In this document: piece by piece, positions 17,319-26,505 of the stretch
How positions within the stretch are numbered: the first letter of the stretch is position 1
Layout: every line of letters starts with the position of its first letter
NCBI RefSeq assembly: GCF_030246945.1
Contig: NZ_CP126742.1
Coordinates: 3,004,414-3,068,413, forward strand
Source: Microbacterium sp. zg-Y1090
Lineage (GTDB): Bacteria; Actinomycetota; Actinomycetes; Actinomycetales; Microbacteriaceae
Length of the DNA: 64,000 nt
Reading direction: 5' to 3'
Translations under genes and position numbers: made by a program
The notes under the pieces: generated by a model
Told to the model about the DNA's origin: nothing
What the model saw: the letters and a program-made list of their open reading frames with translations, nothing else
Database searches by the model: none

Positions 17319-18101
17319 ATGACCCGCACAGCCGTCATCACCGGTTCTGCCAGCGGAATCGGACGGGCCGCCGCCGAGCTCCTCGCCGAACGCGGCTACC
17401 GCGTGATCGGCGTCGACATCGCCGGGGCCGACGTGAACGTCGACCTCACGACCACCGAGGGCCGCGAGGCCCTGGTCGCCGAGGTCACCGACCTCTCGGA
17501 CGGCGTCGTCGACGTCGTCATCGCCAACGCGGGACTGTCGTCGCCGACCGTCGCCACCGCCGCGGTCAACTTCTTCGGCGCCGTCGCCACCCTCACCGGG
17601 CTGCGGCCGCTGCTGGCCGCCTCGCCCGCCCCGCGCGCCGTGGCCACCACCTCGATGGCGGCGCTGTTCCCGCCCGACGAGGCGCTGCTGCAGGCCTTCC
17701 TCGCCGAGGACGAGCCGACCGCACTGGCCAGGGCGACCGAGCTGGCCGCCGGAGGCCCGGAGGTGGCGAACCTCATCTACGGCACGTCGAAGCAGGGCCT
17801 CGCCCGCTGGCTGCGGCGCGTCGCCCCCACGGCCGAGTGGGCCGGGGCGGGCATCGCCCTCAACGCGGTGGCCCCCGGGGTCGTCGCCACCCCCATGACC
17901 TTCGACCTCACCGGCACCGAGGAGGCCAAGGCGGCCCTGCTGGAGCGGGTGCCCATGCCCCTCAACGGCATCTTCGAGCCGGGCGACGTCGCCAGCCTCA
18001 TGGCCTGGCTCGTCAGCGAGGAGAACGCGCACCTCTGCGGTCAGGTGATCTACATCGACGGCGGGTCGGATGCCGTCATCCGCGGCGACTCCACCTGGTG
18101 A
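17319..18101 (+). CDS. Short-chain dehydrogenase/reductase (3-alpha-hydroxysteroid dehydrogenase-like)
   Basis: 260 residues. Cofactor motif TGSASGIGRA at the N-terminus, then a short NAG segment (VVIANAGLSS) and active site YGTSKQGLARW (Tyr-X3-Lys). The overall layout, with a compact N-terminal half and an extended insert before the catalytic Tyr, resembles bacterial 3-alpha-HSD-like SDRs. The substrate is unknown. GAAAGG precedes the ATG by about 9 bases. A second, unrelated SDR follows 58 bp downstream on the same strand. Confidence 0.85.
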   Translation: MTRTAVITGSASGIGRAAAELLAERGYRVIGVDIAGADVNVDLTTTEGREALVAEVTDLSDGVVDVVIANAGLSSPTVATAAVNFFGAVATLTGLRPLLAASPAPRAVATTSMAALFPPDEALLQAFLAEDEPTALARATELAAGGPEVANLIYGTSKQGLARWLRRVAPTAEWAGAGIALNAVAPGVVATPMTFDLTGTEEAKAALLERVPMPLNGIFEPGDVASLMAWLVSEENAHLCGQVIYIDGGSDAVIRGDSTW

Positions 18102-18159
18102 ACCGAGCGGCCATGCGGGCCCCGGATACGCTGTCGGAAGACGACGGAAAGGGTCCCGC

Positions 18160-19011
18160 ATGACCGCCCAGCCCAGCACTCCCGATCCCATCCGCGGCGC
18201 CACGGTGCTGATCACCGGCGGCGCGCGCGGGATGGGCGAGCTGTTCGCCCGTCGCGCCGTCGCCGGCGGCGCGCGGGCCATCGCCCTCTGGGACGTGGAC
18301 GAGCAGACGGCGAGCGCCCTGGCGGCGCGCCTCAGCGCCTCGGGTGTGGATGTGCGCGCCTACCGCGTGGACATCTCCCGCCAGGAGGAGATCGTCGCGG
18401 GCCTGGCGCGCATGCGCGAGGAGCTCGGCGAGCCCGATGTGCTCGTCAACAACGCCGGCATCGTGCGCGGCGGGGTGTTCTGGGACAACGACCCCGAGCG
18501 CGACATCGAACTGACCATGCGCGTGAACACGCTCGCGGCCATGTGGCTGACCCGCGAGGTTCTGCCGGCGATGATCTCCGACACCTCCCGCCCCAAGCGC
18601 ATCCTCAACATCGCCTCGGCCGCCGGCACGCTGGCGAACCCGAACATGGCGGTCTACGCGGCATCCAAGTGGGCGATGATCGGCTGGAGCGACTCGGTGC
18701 GGCTGGAACTGCGGGCGCGCGGCCACCGCCACATCGGCGTGACGACCTTCTGCCCCAGCTACATCTCCACCGGCATGTTCGCCGGAGCGCGCGGCCCGCT
18801 GCTGACCCCCATCATGACGCCGCAGCAGGCCACCCGCGCCGCGTGGCGTGGCCTTGTGCGCGGCACGCCGATGGTGCTGCGCCCGTGGACGGTCAAGCTC
18901 GCTCTGGCGCTGCGCGGCGTGCTTCCCACCCGCGTCTGGGACGTCGTGGCCGACAAGGTCTTCCACGTGTACTCCTCGATGGACCACTTCACCGGCCGCT
19001 CCGGCTCCTGA
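18160..19011 (+). CDS. Short-chain dehydrogenase/reductase with C-terminal extension
   Basis: 283 residues from ATG at 18160 (GGAAAGGG upstream). Motifs are TGGARGMGELFARRA for NAD(P) binding, NNAGIVRG, and YAASKWAMIGW for the active-site Tyr/Lys. The last ~70 residues (RPWTVKLALALRGVLPTRVWDVVADKVFHVYSSMDHFTGR) match the membrane-associated extension of SDR16C retinol/lipid dehydrogenase-like proteins. It probably reduces or oxidises a hydrophobic alcohol. Confidence 0.85.
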   Translation: MTAQPSTPDPIRGATVLITGGARGMGELFARRAVAGGARAIALWDVDEQTASALAARLSASGVDVRAYRVDISRQEEIVAGLARMREELGEPDVLVNNAGIVRGGVFWDNDPERDIELTMRVNTLAAMWLTREVLPAMISDTSRPKRILNIASAAGTLANPNMAVYAASKWAMIGWSDSVRLELRARGHRHIGVTTFCPSYISTGMFAGARGPLLTPIMTPQQATRAAWRGLVRGTPMVLRPWTVKLALALRGVLPTRVWDVVADKVFHVYSSMDHFTGRSGS

Positions 19012-19153
19012 CGCGCGGCGGTCGCCAGCGGGCAGCCGCGGCCGGCGCGCACAACGTCGCCATGCCGCGCCCGAGACCGGGTTGCGCGCGCGCCCGCGCG
19101 GTTTCGTCGCCGGATCAGCGCTGTTGTGCACACGAGGCCGGGGACGCCGGTCG

Positions 19154-20128
19154 TCACAGCGGCTGCTGCAGCAGCAGACGGTGCAGGATCGAGCCCTCCG
19201 GGACGGTCTCGGGGTCGTACTTGTAGCTGAGCTTCTGCACGATCGACAGGCGCGCCATGATCTCGGCGACCCCGGGGAACCACGGTTGCATCATGCTCAG
19301 CTGCAGCAGGTGGCTCGCGGTGCTCGACAGCGGCGGCACGCGTGACCACTGCCCGCGGAACTCGGGGATCAGCGCATAGAGGGTCTCGAAGATCCGGTGG
19401 TACAGGAAGTAGTCCGGCACGTCGGAGCGCTCCTGCCACCACATGTCCAGCGCGAGCCGCTGCAGCGTGATGATGAGCGAGCCCGGAACCGACGCGATGA
19501 ACCAGTTGCCGATCTCCCGGTGGGTCCAGCGGGGGTAGACCACGCCCGCATCGAGGTAGGTGAGGATCACGTCCTGCAACGGCCCGGGCAGCCAGCAGGT
19601 GGCATCCACCCAGATGCCGCCGTGCTGTTCGAGCAGAGCCACCCGCAGGTAGTCGGCGTAGTGGGCCTTGTGGTCTTGCGCCAGCACCGCCGTCACGCGC
19701 TCGGGCACGGCGATGAGCTCGTGGATGCCGGCGGCATCGAGGAAGCGGGCATCGGGGTGCACCTCGCGCAGTCGCTCCATGCACGCGCGGACGAGGTCCG
19801 GGGCGCCGTCGATGCCGGTGTCCCAGTAGACGTACACGGGGAGCTCCTGCGTCCCCACGCGGCTGCCGTCCTCGGCCGCCAGGCGCCGGCCGTGCGCGAC
19901 GCGCCCGCGTCCGGCGGGGAGCCCGGCGGCTGCGCGCAGCTCCGCGACCCGGGGGGTCAGGAACTCCGTCACGATACGCCGGCCCTCGCGGGCGGCGGCG
20001 GGATCGACGGTGTCCTTGAACCGCTCGACGCGGGAGAACTGCGATTCGAGCCCCTCGAGGAAGGCCGTCACCGGGCCGGGGCTCGGCGCCCCCGCCGACG
20101 CGCCATCCACCGCGCTCATCGTGCCCAT
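19154..20128 (-). CDS. Capsular-polysaccharide-type glycosyltransferase (Caps_synth family)
   Basis: 324 residues. It matches the PF05704-like family: VYVYWDTGIDGAPDLV near the N-terminal third, then HKAHYADYLRVALLEQHGGIWVDATCWL, where the aspartates correspond to the metal/nucleotide-sugar site. Such enzymes transfer sugars or sugar phosphates to cell-surface glycans. The N-terminal 100 residues are charged and helical. ATG at 20128 is used; ATG at 20119 is equally possible. No other polysaccharide gene is next to it. Confidence 0.8.
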   Translation of the reverse strand: MGTMSAVDGASAGAPSPGPVTAFLEGLESQFSRVERFKDTVDPAAAREGRRIVTEFLTPRVAELRAAAGLPAGRGRVAHGRRLAAEDGSRVGTQELPVYVYWDTGIDGAPDLVRACMERLREVHPDARFLDAAGIHELIAVPERVTAVLAQDHKAHYADYLRVALLEQHGGIWVDATCWLPGPLQDVILTYLDAGVVYPRWTHREIGNWFIASVPGSLIITLQRLALDMWWQERSDVPDYFLYHRIFETLYALIPEFRGQWSRVPPLSSTASHLLQLSMMQPWFPGVAEIMARLSIVQKLSYKYDPETVPEGSILHRLLLQQPL

Positions 20129-20312
20129 CCGTCGCGGCGACCACCGAAGGCTGGCGTCATCGCCCCATCATGTCGCGCCGGAGGCCCCGCGACCACCCTC
20201 CCCGTGGTCGGCGTCCTCCGCTCCCTGCGCCGAGTCGTCGACGGCCGCGTGCCGCGTGTCGCGACGGCGCGGCCGTTCTGACCCCGGCGACGCCGCGACG
20301 TAATCTTGTCCA

Positions 20313-22034
20313 GTGCAGATGAACGAGACCCGCGCCTGGAACCGCTTCTACGCCGAGGGGACCCCGGTGGACATCGAGGTGGCGACCGGGTCACTCGTGG
20401 ACCTGCTCGACGAGCGGGTCGCGCAGTATGCCGATCTCCCCGCCGTGACGTTCTTCGGCGCCTCGATGACGTACCGCGAGCTGGCCGACCGTGTCGCCCG
20501 TGTCGCGGGCGGCCTCGCCGAGCTGGGCGTGAAGGCCGGCGACCGCGTCGCCCTGGTCCTGCCCAACGCCCCGCAGCACCTGGTCGCCTTCTACGCCGTG
20601 CTACGCCTGGGGGCGATCGTCGTCGAGCACAACCCGCTGTACACCCGCGACGAGCTCGAGGTGCAGTTCCGCGACCACGGCGCGCGGCACGTCATCACGT
20701 GGGACAAGATGGCCCCGGTCATCCAGGCGATGCCCGCCGACCTCGGCATCACCACGGTCATCTCCGTCGACATCACCCGCGCCATGCCGCTGGCGACCCG
20801 GCTCGCGCTGCGCCTGCCCATCGAGAAGGCGCGCGCCTCACGCGACAAGCTCACCGCGCCGGCCCCCGGCACCATCCCGTTCTCGCAGCTGGAGAAGTCG
20901 GCGCCGCTGCCGGCATCCACCCCCCGCCCCCGCGCGGGCGACCTCGCCTGCCTGCAGTACACCTCGGGCACCACCGGCGTGCCCAAGGGCGCCATGATCA
21001 CGCACGCGAACCTCTGGTCCAACGCCCGCCAGGGAGCGGCCTGGATGCCGCGCTTCGCGCACGGCGAGGGCCGCATCTACGGCCTGCTGCCGATGTTCCA
21101 CTCGTTCGGCGTGCTGCTGTCGGTGATCTACGCCGTCGAGACGGGCTCGAACGCCGTGCTGTTCCCGACCTTCGACCCCGAGCTGGTGTCGCAGGCGGCG
21201 AAGAAGTACCCGCCGACGTTCATCCCCGCCGTGCCGCCGATGTTCGACCGGCTCGCCCGCGTCGCGCGTGACGGCAAGCTCGACCTGTCGGGCGTCGTCT
21301 ACGCCATCTCGGGTGCGATGACCCTCACCCCGACGATCGTGAAGCGCTGGGAGGAGCAGGCCGGCAGCATGCTCAACGAGGGCTACGGGCTCACCGAGAC
21401 CAGCCCGGTGGCGCTCGCGAACCCGTTCAACGATTCCCGCAAGATCGGCGCCATCGGCATCCCGTTCCCCTCCACCGACATCCGCGTGGTCGATCCGAAC
21501 GAACCGACCCGCGAGGTCGAGCTGGGTGAGGTCGGGGAGCTTCTCATCAAGGGCCCGCAGGTGTTCCAGGGCTACTGGAACCGCCCGGAGGAGACCGCGC
21601 AGGCGCTGCTCGAGGGCGGCTGGCTGCGCACCGGCGACCTGGTCGTGCAGGACGACGACGGCTTCGTGACCGTCGTCGACCGCAAGAAGGAGATCATCAT
21701 CACCGGCGGCTTCAACGTCGCCCCCACCGAGGTCGAGAAGGTGCTCAACGAGGTGCCGGGCATCGCAGCATCCGCTGTCGTCGGCATCCCCCGCGGCGGT
21801 GGAGCCGAGGTCGTGACCGCCGTCGTCGTGCTCGAGCCGGGAGCGACGTTCGACGAGGATGCCGCCCGGGCGGCGGCCCGCGAGCAGCTCGCCGAGTACA
21901 AGCGGCCGAGCGCCTACCGCGTGTGGGAGGAGCTTCCCACCTCTCTCATCGGCAAGGTGCTGCGCCGTCGGGTGCGCGACACGCTCATCGCCGACCGCAA
22001 CGCGGTGCGCGCGGCGCCCGCCGACGAGGACTGA
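20313..22034 (+). CDS. Long-chain fatty acid-CoA ligase (AMP-binding)
   Basis: 573 residues. The adenylate-forming core motifs are YTSGTTGVPKGAMITH, GYGLTETSPV, and the linker GWLRTGDLVVQDDDGFVTVVDRKKEIIITGG with the catalytic Lys region near the C-terminus. The enzyme activates fatty acids to acyl-CoA for beta-oxidation or lipid synthesis. The start is GTG at 20313, or ATG 6 bases later. It stands as a single gene followed by an unusual repeat region. Confidence 0.92.
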   Translation: MQMNETRAWNRFYAEGTPVDIEVATGSLVDLLDERVAQYADLPAVTFFGASMTYRELADRVARVAGGLAELGVKAGDRVALVLPNAPQHLVAFYAVLRLGAIVVEHNPLYTRDELEVQFRDHGARHVITWDKMAPVIQAMPADLGITTVISVDITRAMPLATRLALRLPIEKARASRDKLTAPAPGTIPFSQLEKSAPLPASTPRPRAGDLACLQYTSGTTGVPKGAMITHANLWSNARQGAAWMPRFAHGEGRIYGLLPMFHSFGVLLSVIYAVETGSNAVLFPTFDPELVSQAAKKYPPTFIPAVPPMFDRLARVARDGKLDLSGVVYAISGAMTLTPTIVKRWEEQAGSMLNEGYGLTETSPVALANPFNDSRKIGAIGIPFPSTDIRVVDPNEPTREVELGEVGELLIKGPQVFQGYWNRPEETAQALLEGGWLRTGDLVVQDDDGFVTVVDRKKEIIITGGFNVAPTEVEKVLNEVPGIAASAVVGIPRGGGAEVVTAVVVLEPGATFDEDAARAAAREQLAEYKRPSAYRVWEELPTSLIGKVLRRRVRDTLIADRNAVRAAPADED

Positions 22035-22093
22035 GCCTCCTCCGCCGCGTCGCGCGGTCGTGCGGCGTTCGGTGCCACGCGGGCACCGGTCGC

Positions 22094-22129
<36 letters not shown>

Positions 22130-22144
22130 GCCCGGTCGCCTCTC

Positions 22145-22223
22145 CCCGGATGCGGTGATCCGCCGGAATGCGGATGCCTGCGGGGAGATCGTCCGCATCC
22201 GGGCGGATCTCCGCATTCCGGCG
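22145..22223. repeat. Overlapping inverted repeats (possible bidirectional terminator)
   Basis: Two inverted repeats overlap: a perfect 14-bp pair (CGCCGGAATGCGGA at 22161-22174 and its complement at 22210-22223) and an 11-bp pair (CCCGGATGCGG at 22145-22155 and its complement at 22193-22203). They lie between convergent genes, so they could end transcription from both sides, but no T-run follows. Confidence 0.6.
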
Positions 22224-22256
22224 CACCCCGGAGCGGTCCCGCACCCTGGCGCGCGC

Positions 22257-22636
22257 TCAGCGCGGGTCGATGCGCAACGTCGTCTCGTGGGAAGCCGGTC
22301 CCGTGACGGTGCCGACGATCTGCGGCCCGTAGCGGTCGTACTTGGCGTGGTAGGCGGCATCCACCGCCTGCTGCGTCGCGGCGTCGGCGGCGTCGATCGC
22401 GGTGAACGTCACGGCACGGTCCGCGCCGCCCGCACGCACCCGTCCCACGCCGGCGTGCCGGGCCCGCCGGTACCAGGGGTTGTCCGGACCGTACGCCGAC
22501 CGGATGTAGAGGGCGTCGCCGGAGCGCACCGTCCAGATGGGACGAAGGGGCGGTCCGTGCCGTCGCGGCGGGTCGAGGAGACCTGCAGCTCCTCGGCACC
22601 GCCGATCCTGGTGAGGTCATCGGCATCCCAGCTCAT
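22257..22636 (-). pseudogene. DUF2255-family gene with a 1-base frameshift
   Basis: The first ~35 codons from ATG at 22636 (start MSWDADDLTRIGGAEELQVSS; GGAGGGGGAG upstream) and the last ~90 codons (YIRSAYGPDNPWYRRARHAG ... KYDRYGPQIVGTV) are both recognisable as DUF2255, but in different frames. The shift is within 22538-22550. Adding one base to one of the two G runs on the + strand (22539-22541 or 22547-22550) restores a continuous ~126-residue protein of normal length. This may be a real mutation or a homopolymer sequencing error. The function of the family is unknown. Confidence 0.75.
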
Positions 22637-22787
22637 CGTCTCCCCCTCCGCCGGCGCCGGCACCGGAGGCCGGACGGCTGGCTCCGACGGTACGACGCCG
22701 CCGACGGCCGCGCCAGGGTCCCCCTCGACGGCGGCGGCGCTGCGCTCTACGCTGACCGGCATCCGGACGACGCTGCGAGGTGAGGAC

Positions 22788-23126
22788 ATGACCGTGATGG
22801 TGGGTGCGGCCCGGCGCGATCTGCTCGACCGCGTGCTGCGGCGCCTCCCGGCGGGAGTGGTGCGCGAAGTGCCGATGTTCGGCACGATCGCCGTGATGTT
22901 CGACGGGGCGATGCTGGTCGCGGCCCGGAAGGACCTGGGGCTGCTCGTGCACGTCAGCGCCGACGAAGACGCCGATCTCGTGACGCGGCCCGAAGCCGTG
23001 CGCGCCGAGATGGGCCCCGGCCGTTCGATGGGGCCGGGGTGGATCCACATCCACGCCGATGCGGCGCAGGATGAGGGGACGCTGGACTTCTGGGTCGCGC
23101 AGGCGCTGCGACGCCAGGCCGGCTGA
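22788..23126 (+). CDS. TfoX N-terminal-domain-like protein
   Basis: 112 residues from ATG at 22788 (GAGG upstream). The sequence REVPMFGTIAVMFDGAMLVAARKDLGLLVHV, with GPGRSMGPGWIHI further on, fits the TfoX_N fold. In gammaproteobacteria TfoX regulates competence; the small actinobacterial single-domain versions have no known role. The upstream DUF2255 pseudogene is divergent. Confidence 0.75.
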   Translation: MTVMVGAARRDLLDRVLRRLPAGVVREVPMFGTIAVMFDGAMLVAARKDLGLLVHVSADEDADLVTRPEAVRAEMGPGRSMGPGWIHIHADAAQDEGTLDFWVAQALRRQAG

Positions 23127-23241
23127 CCCGCCGGCGGCGCCGGGGGCGGGTTGCGGCTGACCGTTCGACGCGGGTGCCCCGAGCAGCCTGCGCGCAGGAA
23201 CGGCCTTCCGCCTCCTCTCCCGAGGTCTCAGGCTGGATGCC

Positions 23242-24081
23242 GTGAACCTCGGCATCCTGCTGGCGCTCGCGTCGGCCGTCGCCTACGGCACGTCGGACTT
23301 CATCGGGGGCGTCGGTGCCCGGCGCTGCTCGCCGTGGCTGATCCTGCTGGTCGGCCAGATCGCGGGGACGATCGCCCTCCTGGCCGCGGGGCTCCTCCGC
23401 GGCGGCGCCCCGACGGCGGCGGACTTCGGGTGGGCAGTGCTCGCCGGTGTCGGTTCGGCGGCCGGCGGACTGTTCCTGTACCGAGGGCTGGCGCGCGGTC
23501 GCATGGGGCTGGTGGCACCGCTGTCGGCCGTCGGGGCGGCCGCCCTGCCCGTGATCGCAGGCGTCGTGCTCGGCGAGCGCCCCGGCCTGCTGGTGTGGGC
23601 GGGCATCGCCATCGCCCTCCCGGGAATCTGGCTGGTCTCGCGCGAGACCGGCCCGGGCCGGCCGCCGCGGTCGTGGGGGGCGCTCAGCGACGGGGCCCTC
23701 GCCGGTGCGGGTTTCGGGCTGCTGTTCGTCTGCCTGGCCCAGATCGGGCCCGACGCCGGACTGCTGCCGCTCGCGGCCAATCAAGCGACCGGCGCACTGC
23801 TCGCCGGCATCGGCGTCGCAGCCGCACGCCCCCGCGGGCATCGCCTGCGCACGGCCGTCGGCTGGGGCACCGCGGCGGGACTGACAGGCGCGGCGGGCAC
23901 CGTCGCCTTCGTGCTGTCCAGCGGAACGACCTCACTGGCCGTGGCGGCCGTGCTCACCTCGCTCTACCCTGCGGTCACCGTGCTGCTGGCCGCCGGCGTG
24001 CTGCGCGAGCGACTCAGCGCGCCGCAGGGTGCCGGCATCGGCATCTGCACACTCGCGATCATCGCGCTCTCGCTGGACTGA
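23242..24081 (+). CDS. EamA/DMT-superfamily transporter
   Basis: 279 residues starting at GTG 23242. About ten membrane helices in two similar halves; the first begins LALASAVAYGTSDFIGGVGARR and the second near GALSDGALAGAGFGLLFVCLAQ. The ending SLYPAVTVLLAAGVLRERLSAPQ is a classic EamA motif. It probably exports a metabolite or amino-acid-like compound. Confidence 0.88.
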   Translation: MNLGILLALASAVAYGTSDFIGGVGARRCSPWLILLVGQIAGTIALLAAGLLRGGAPTAADFGWAVLAGVGSAAGGLFLYRGLARGRMGLVAPLSAVGAAALPVIAGVVLGERPGLLVWAGIAIALPGIWLVSRETGPGRPPRSWGALSDGALAGAGFGLLFVCLAQIGPDAGLLPLAANQATGALLAGIGVAAARPRGHRLRTAVGWGTAAGLTGAAGTVAFVLSSGTTSLAVAAVLTSLYPAVTVLLAAGVLRERLSAPQGAGIGICTLAIIALSLD

Positions 24082-24105
24082 GCGCCGCAACACGGAGGAA
24101 TCTCG

Positions 24106-24171
24106 ATGGAACTGCTCGCATCACCGGTCACCTCGCGCCGCCCGCACACCGTAGGGCCACGGTCATGCTGA
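24106..24171 (+). CDS. Short 21-codon ORF overlapping the MBL-fold gene start
   Basis: ATG at 24106 has a strong ribosome-binding site (GGAGGA at 24094-24099, 6 bases before it). The ORF runs 21 codons, begins MELLASPVTSRRP, and ends at a TGA (24169-24171) just past the ATG (24165) of the metallohydrolase, in another frame. It could be a translational-coupling leader for the downstream gene, which has no good ribosome site of its own, or a remnant. It has no recognisable homology. Confidence 0.35.
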   Translation: MELLASPVTSRRPHTVGPRSC

Positions 24172-24989
24172 CCCCCGTCGCCCCCGGGGTGTTCGCCCAC
24201 CAGAGTCCGCTGCTGCGCAACAACAGCGTCGCCGTGCAGGGCGAGGAGGGCGTCCTGCTGGTGGACCCCGGCATCACCGCGGCCGAGATGCGGTGCCTCG
24301 CCGACGACCTGCTCGTGCTCGGGATGCCGGTGGTCGCGGGCTTCGCCACGCACCCCGACTGGGATCACGCGCTGTGGCATCCGGCATTCGGCGACGCCCC
24401 GCGCTGGGGCACGCCGGCGTGCGCGGCGTTCCTGGGCGACCTGCGGGCGCAGAGCGACTGGCAGCAGCGGTTCGCCGACGCCCTGCCCCCCGAGATCGTC
24501 TCGGACGTGCCGATCGACCCGTTCGGGCTGATCGCGGCGCTACCCGGCGACGGCGGGCGCATCCCTTGGAGCGGACCCGAGGTGCGGGTCGTCGCGCATC
24601 CGGGCCACGCGATCGGGCACGCGGCGCTCCTGGTGGAGGGACGCCGCGTGCTCGTCGCCGGCGACATGCTCTCGGACGTCTTCGTCCCCATGCCCGACCT
24701 CGAGGGCGCCGACGACCCGCTGGGCGACTACCTCGCGGGACTGGACACGCTGGCGTCCATCGCCGACCGCGTGGACGCATTCGTCCCCGGACACGGCTCG
24801 GTCGGTGACGCCGCGCAGCTGCGGCAGCGGCTGGCGCTGGACCGGCGGTACATCGAGACGCTGCGCGATGGCGGGGTGTTCGACGACCCGCGCATCGATG
24901 CGCCCGAACTCGGTTGGGAGTGGGTGGGCGATCTGCATGCCGGGCAGGTCGAGAGCGCCGCGCGGCGGGGCGGCGGCGGCCACGGGTGA
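24165..24989 (+). CDS. MBL-fold metallohydrolase
   Basis: 274 residues. The metallo-beta-lactamase motif appears as ATHPDWDH near residues 61-68, with later metal-ligand positions in HPGHAIGHAALL, VLVAGDMLSD and FVPGHGSV. This is a full binuclear-metal set. Family members hydrolyse diverse esters, lactones or thioesters, so the substrate is open. It lies 84 bp after the DMT transporter on the same strand and could be co-transcribed. Confidence 0.88.
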   Translation: MLTPVAPGVFAHQSPLLRNNSVAVQGEEGVLLVDPGITAAEMRCLADDLLVLGMPVVAGFATHPDWDHALWHPAFGDAPRWGTPACAAFLGDLRAQSDWQQRFADALPPEIVSDVPIDPFGLIAALPGDGGRIPWSGPEVRVVAHPGHAIGHAALLVEGRRVLVAGDMLSDVFVPMPDLEGADDPLGDYLAGLDTLASIADRVDAFVPGHGSVGDAAQLRQRLALDRRYIETLRDGGVFDDPRIDAPELGWEWVGDLHAGQVESAARRGGGGHG

Positions 24990-25009
24990 GGTGGCGAGCG
25001 CGCCGCGCG

Positions 25010-25504
25010 TCAGCCGCGGGAGAACAGCGGGCGCGTCACCACGACCGTGGTGGGCGTCGCTGCGCGGCGCAGCCCCCAGCCGAAGACGACGGACAGGGCG
25101 CCGACGCCCATGGCGAACGCGGCGACACCGAACGACACCACCGACGTGAACAGGGAGGCCCGCAGGAACGACGCGTCCATCAGCGTCACCCGCACCGGGT
25201 CATCGCGGTCGAGCTCGGCGTAGGTCTTGCCGCCCGACAATCCCAGCGCGTGATGCTGGATGATGGCGGCCTGCGCGAAGGCGGTGAGCGGCCCCGCCAC
25301 GGTCTTGCCCTGGAAGGCCATCGCGTCGTCGGGCACCGTGATCTTCTCCTCCCGCAGCTGCAGCGACACCGTGATCCACGCCGCCAGCCCCAGGACGATC
25401 AGCCCGATCCCGGCCAGGATGCCGAGGGTTCCGGCCGCTCGTGCGGGCGGCGCCGCGGCGTACTCGGTGCCGGGCTGCGCATCGGCGGCGTGCGTCCGGT
25501 TCAT
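25010..25504 (-). CDS. Membrane protein with two transmembrane helices, unknown function
   Basis: 164 residues. A hydrophobic helix at about residues 25-47 and another at about 118-142, separated by an extracytoplasmic loop of ~70 residues with KITVPDDAMAFQGKTV. I know no function for it; similar proteins occur widely in actinobacteria. The upstream amidotransferase gene is on the same strand about 100 bp away. Confidence 0.7.
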   Translation of the reverse strand: MNRTHAADAQPGTEYAAAPPARAAGTLGILAGIGLIVLGLAAWITVSLQLREEKITVPDDAMAFQGKTVAGPLTAFAQAAIIQHHALGLSGGKTYAELDRDDPVRVTLMDASFLRASLFTSVVSFGVAAFAMGVGALSVVFGWGLRRAATPTTVVVTRPLFSRG

Positions 25505-25604
25505 GGCGTCCTCCTCGCGATCGGGGTGCGTGCGCGTTCACGGTAGCCCCGCCCGGTGCCGACGGAAAGGGGGGCAGGCGCGGCACATGCTGCGGCCGCG
25601 GCCG

Positions 25605-26477
25605 TCAGCCGAGGGCGGTGAGGACGGGCTCGGCATCGCGGGCGAAGACGCCGACGGTGCCGACGGGGATCTCCTGCCAGTGCCGCCGCGACCAGTGCAG
25701 CTCGAGCGGCTCCGACACCACGAGCTGGGCGCCGTGGGGCAGCCGCTCGGTGCGCCCCTCGCCCACATGCAGGGTCTCGGGCCCGGCACTGCGGAAGAGC
25801 GAGGGCGCCGGAAGCTCGCCGGCATCGGCGCTCAGCCACCGCGCCACAACCAGCCGCGCCCCGTCTGAGGCGCAGAACGCGCCGCGGAACGGGTCGGTGA
25901 CCCCGTGAGCGGCACGGGCGGCTTCGACCCGCTCGATCATCCGGGTGAGGGCGTTCACGGGATCGGTGGCCAGTCCGAACGTGAGCGCGAGGAAGAAGCA
26001 CACCTCACTGTCCGTGGTGCCCCGGATGTACGGGTACAGCTCGGGGGCGACGTCCATGGTCAGTTCGCGTTTGAGTTCGGTGAACCCGCCGATCTCGCCG
26101 TTGTGCTGGAACATCCACCCGTCGTGGACGAAGGGATGGGCGTTCTGCTCGGCGATCGTGCCCCCGGGGGCGGCACGCACATGGGCGAGGAAGCAGGGGG
26201 ACTCGATCTGGGCGGCGAGGTGGCGCAGGTTGTCGCTGTCCCAGGCCGGTGTGGTCTGGCGGAACTGGCCGAGCACACCCCCGCGTCCCGACCAGGCCAG
26301 GCCGAACCCGTCCCCGTTCGTGGGGAACGCGTGCTGCCGGAACTGGGACGCCATCGTCGTGCCCGGCAGGTACAGCCGGCGGGCGACCAGGCTCTGGTCG
26401 ATCAGTGAATGGTCAGGGCGGACGAGAACGTCCTCGACGGGAAGCGACGCTCCCAGATATGCGATCCACCGGCACAT
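25605..26477 (-). CDS. Class II glutamine amidotransferase (EgtC/YafJ-like)
   Basis: 290 residues from ATG at 26477. The protein begins MCRWIAYLG, so Cys2 becomes the N-terminal nucleophile after Met removal; HNGEIGG and NAHPF lie in the substrate pocket, as in Ntn-type glutaminases. These single-domain proteins release ammonia from glutamine or cleave gamma-glutamyl bonds (as EgtC does in ergothioneine synthesis). No ergothioneine genes are nearby, so that role is not supported. GGGGAGAG precedes the start. Confidence 0.88.
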   Translation of the reverse strand: MCRWIAYLGASLPVEDVLVRPDHSLIDQSLVARRLYLPGTTMASQFRQHAFPTNGDGFGLAWSGRGGVLGQFRQTTPAWDSDNLRHLAAQIESPCFLAHVRAAPGGTIAEQNAHPFVHDGWMFQHNGEIGGFTELKRELTMDVAPELYPYIRGTTDSEVCFFLALTFGLATDPVNALTRMIERVEAARAAHGVTDPFRGAFCASDGARLVVARWLSADAGELPAPSLFRSAGPETLHVGEGRTERLPHGAQLVVSEPLELHWSRRHWQEIPVGTVGVFARDAEPVLTALG

Positions 26478-26505
26478 GGCGGCTCTCCCCTCGGCAGTGT
26501 TCCGG

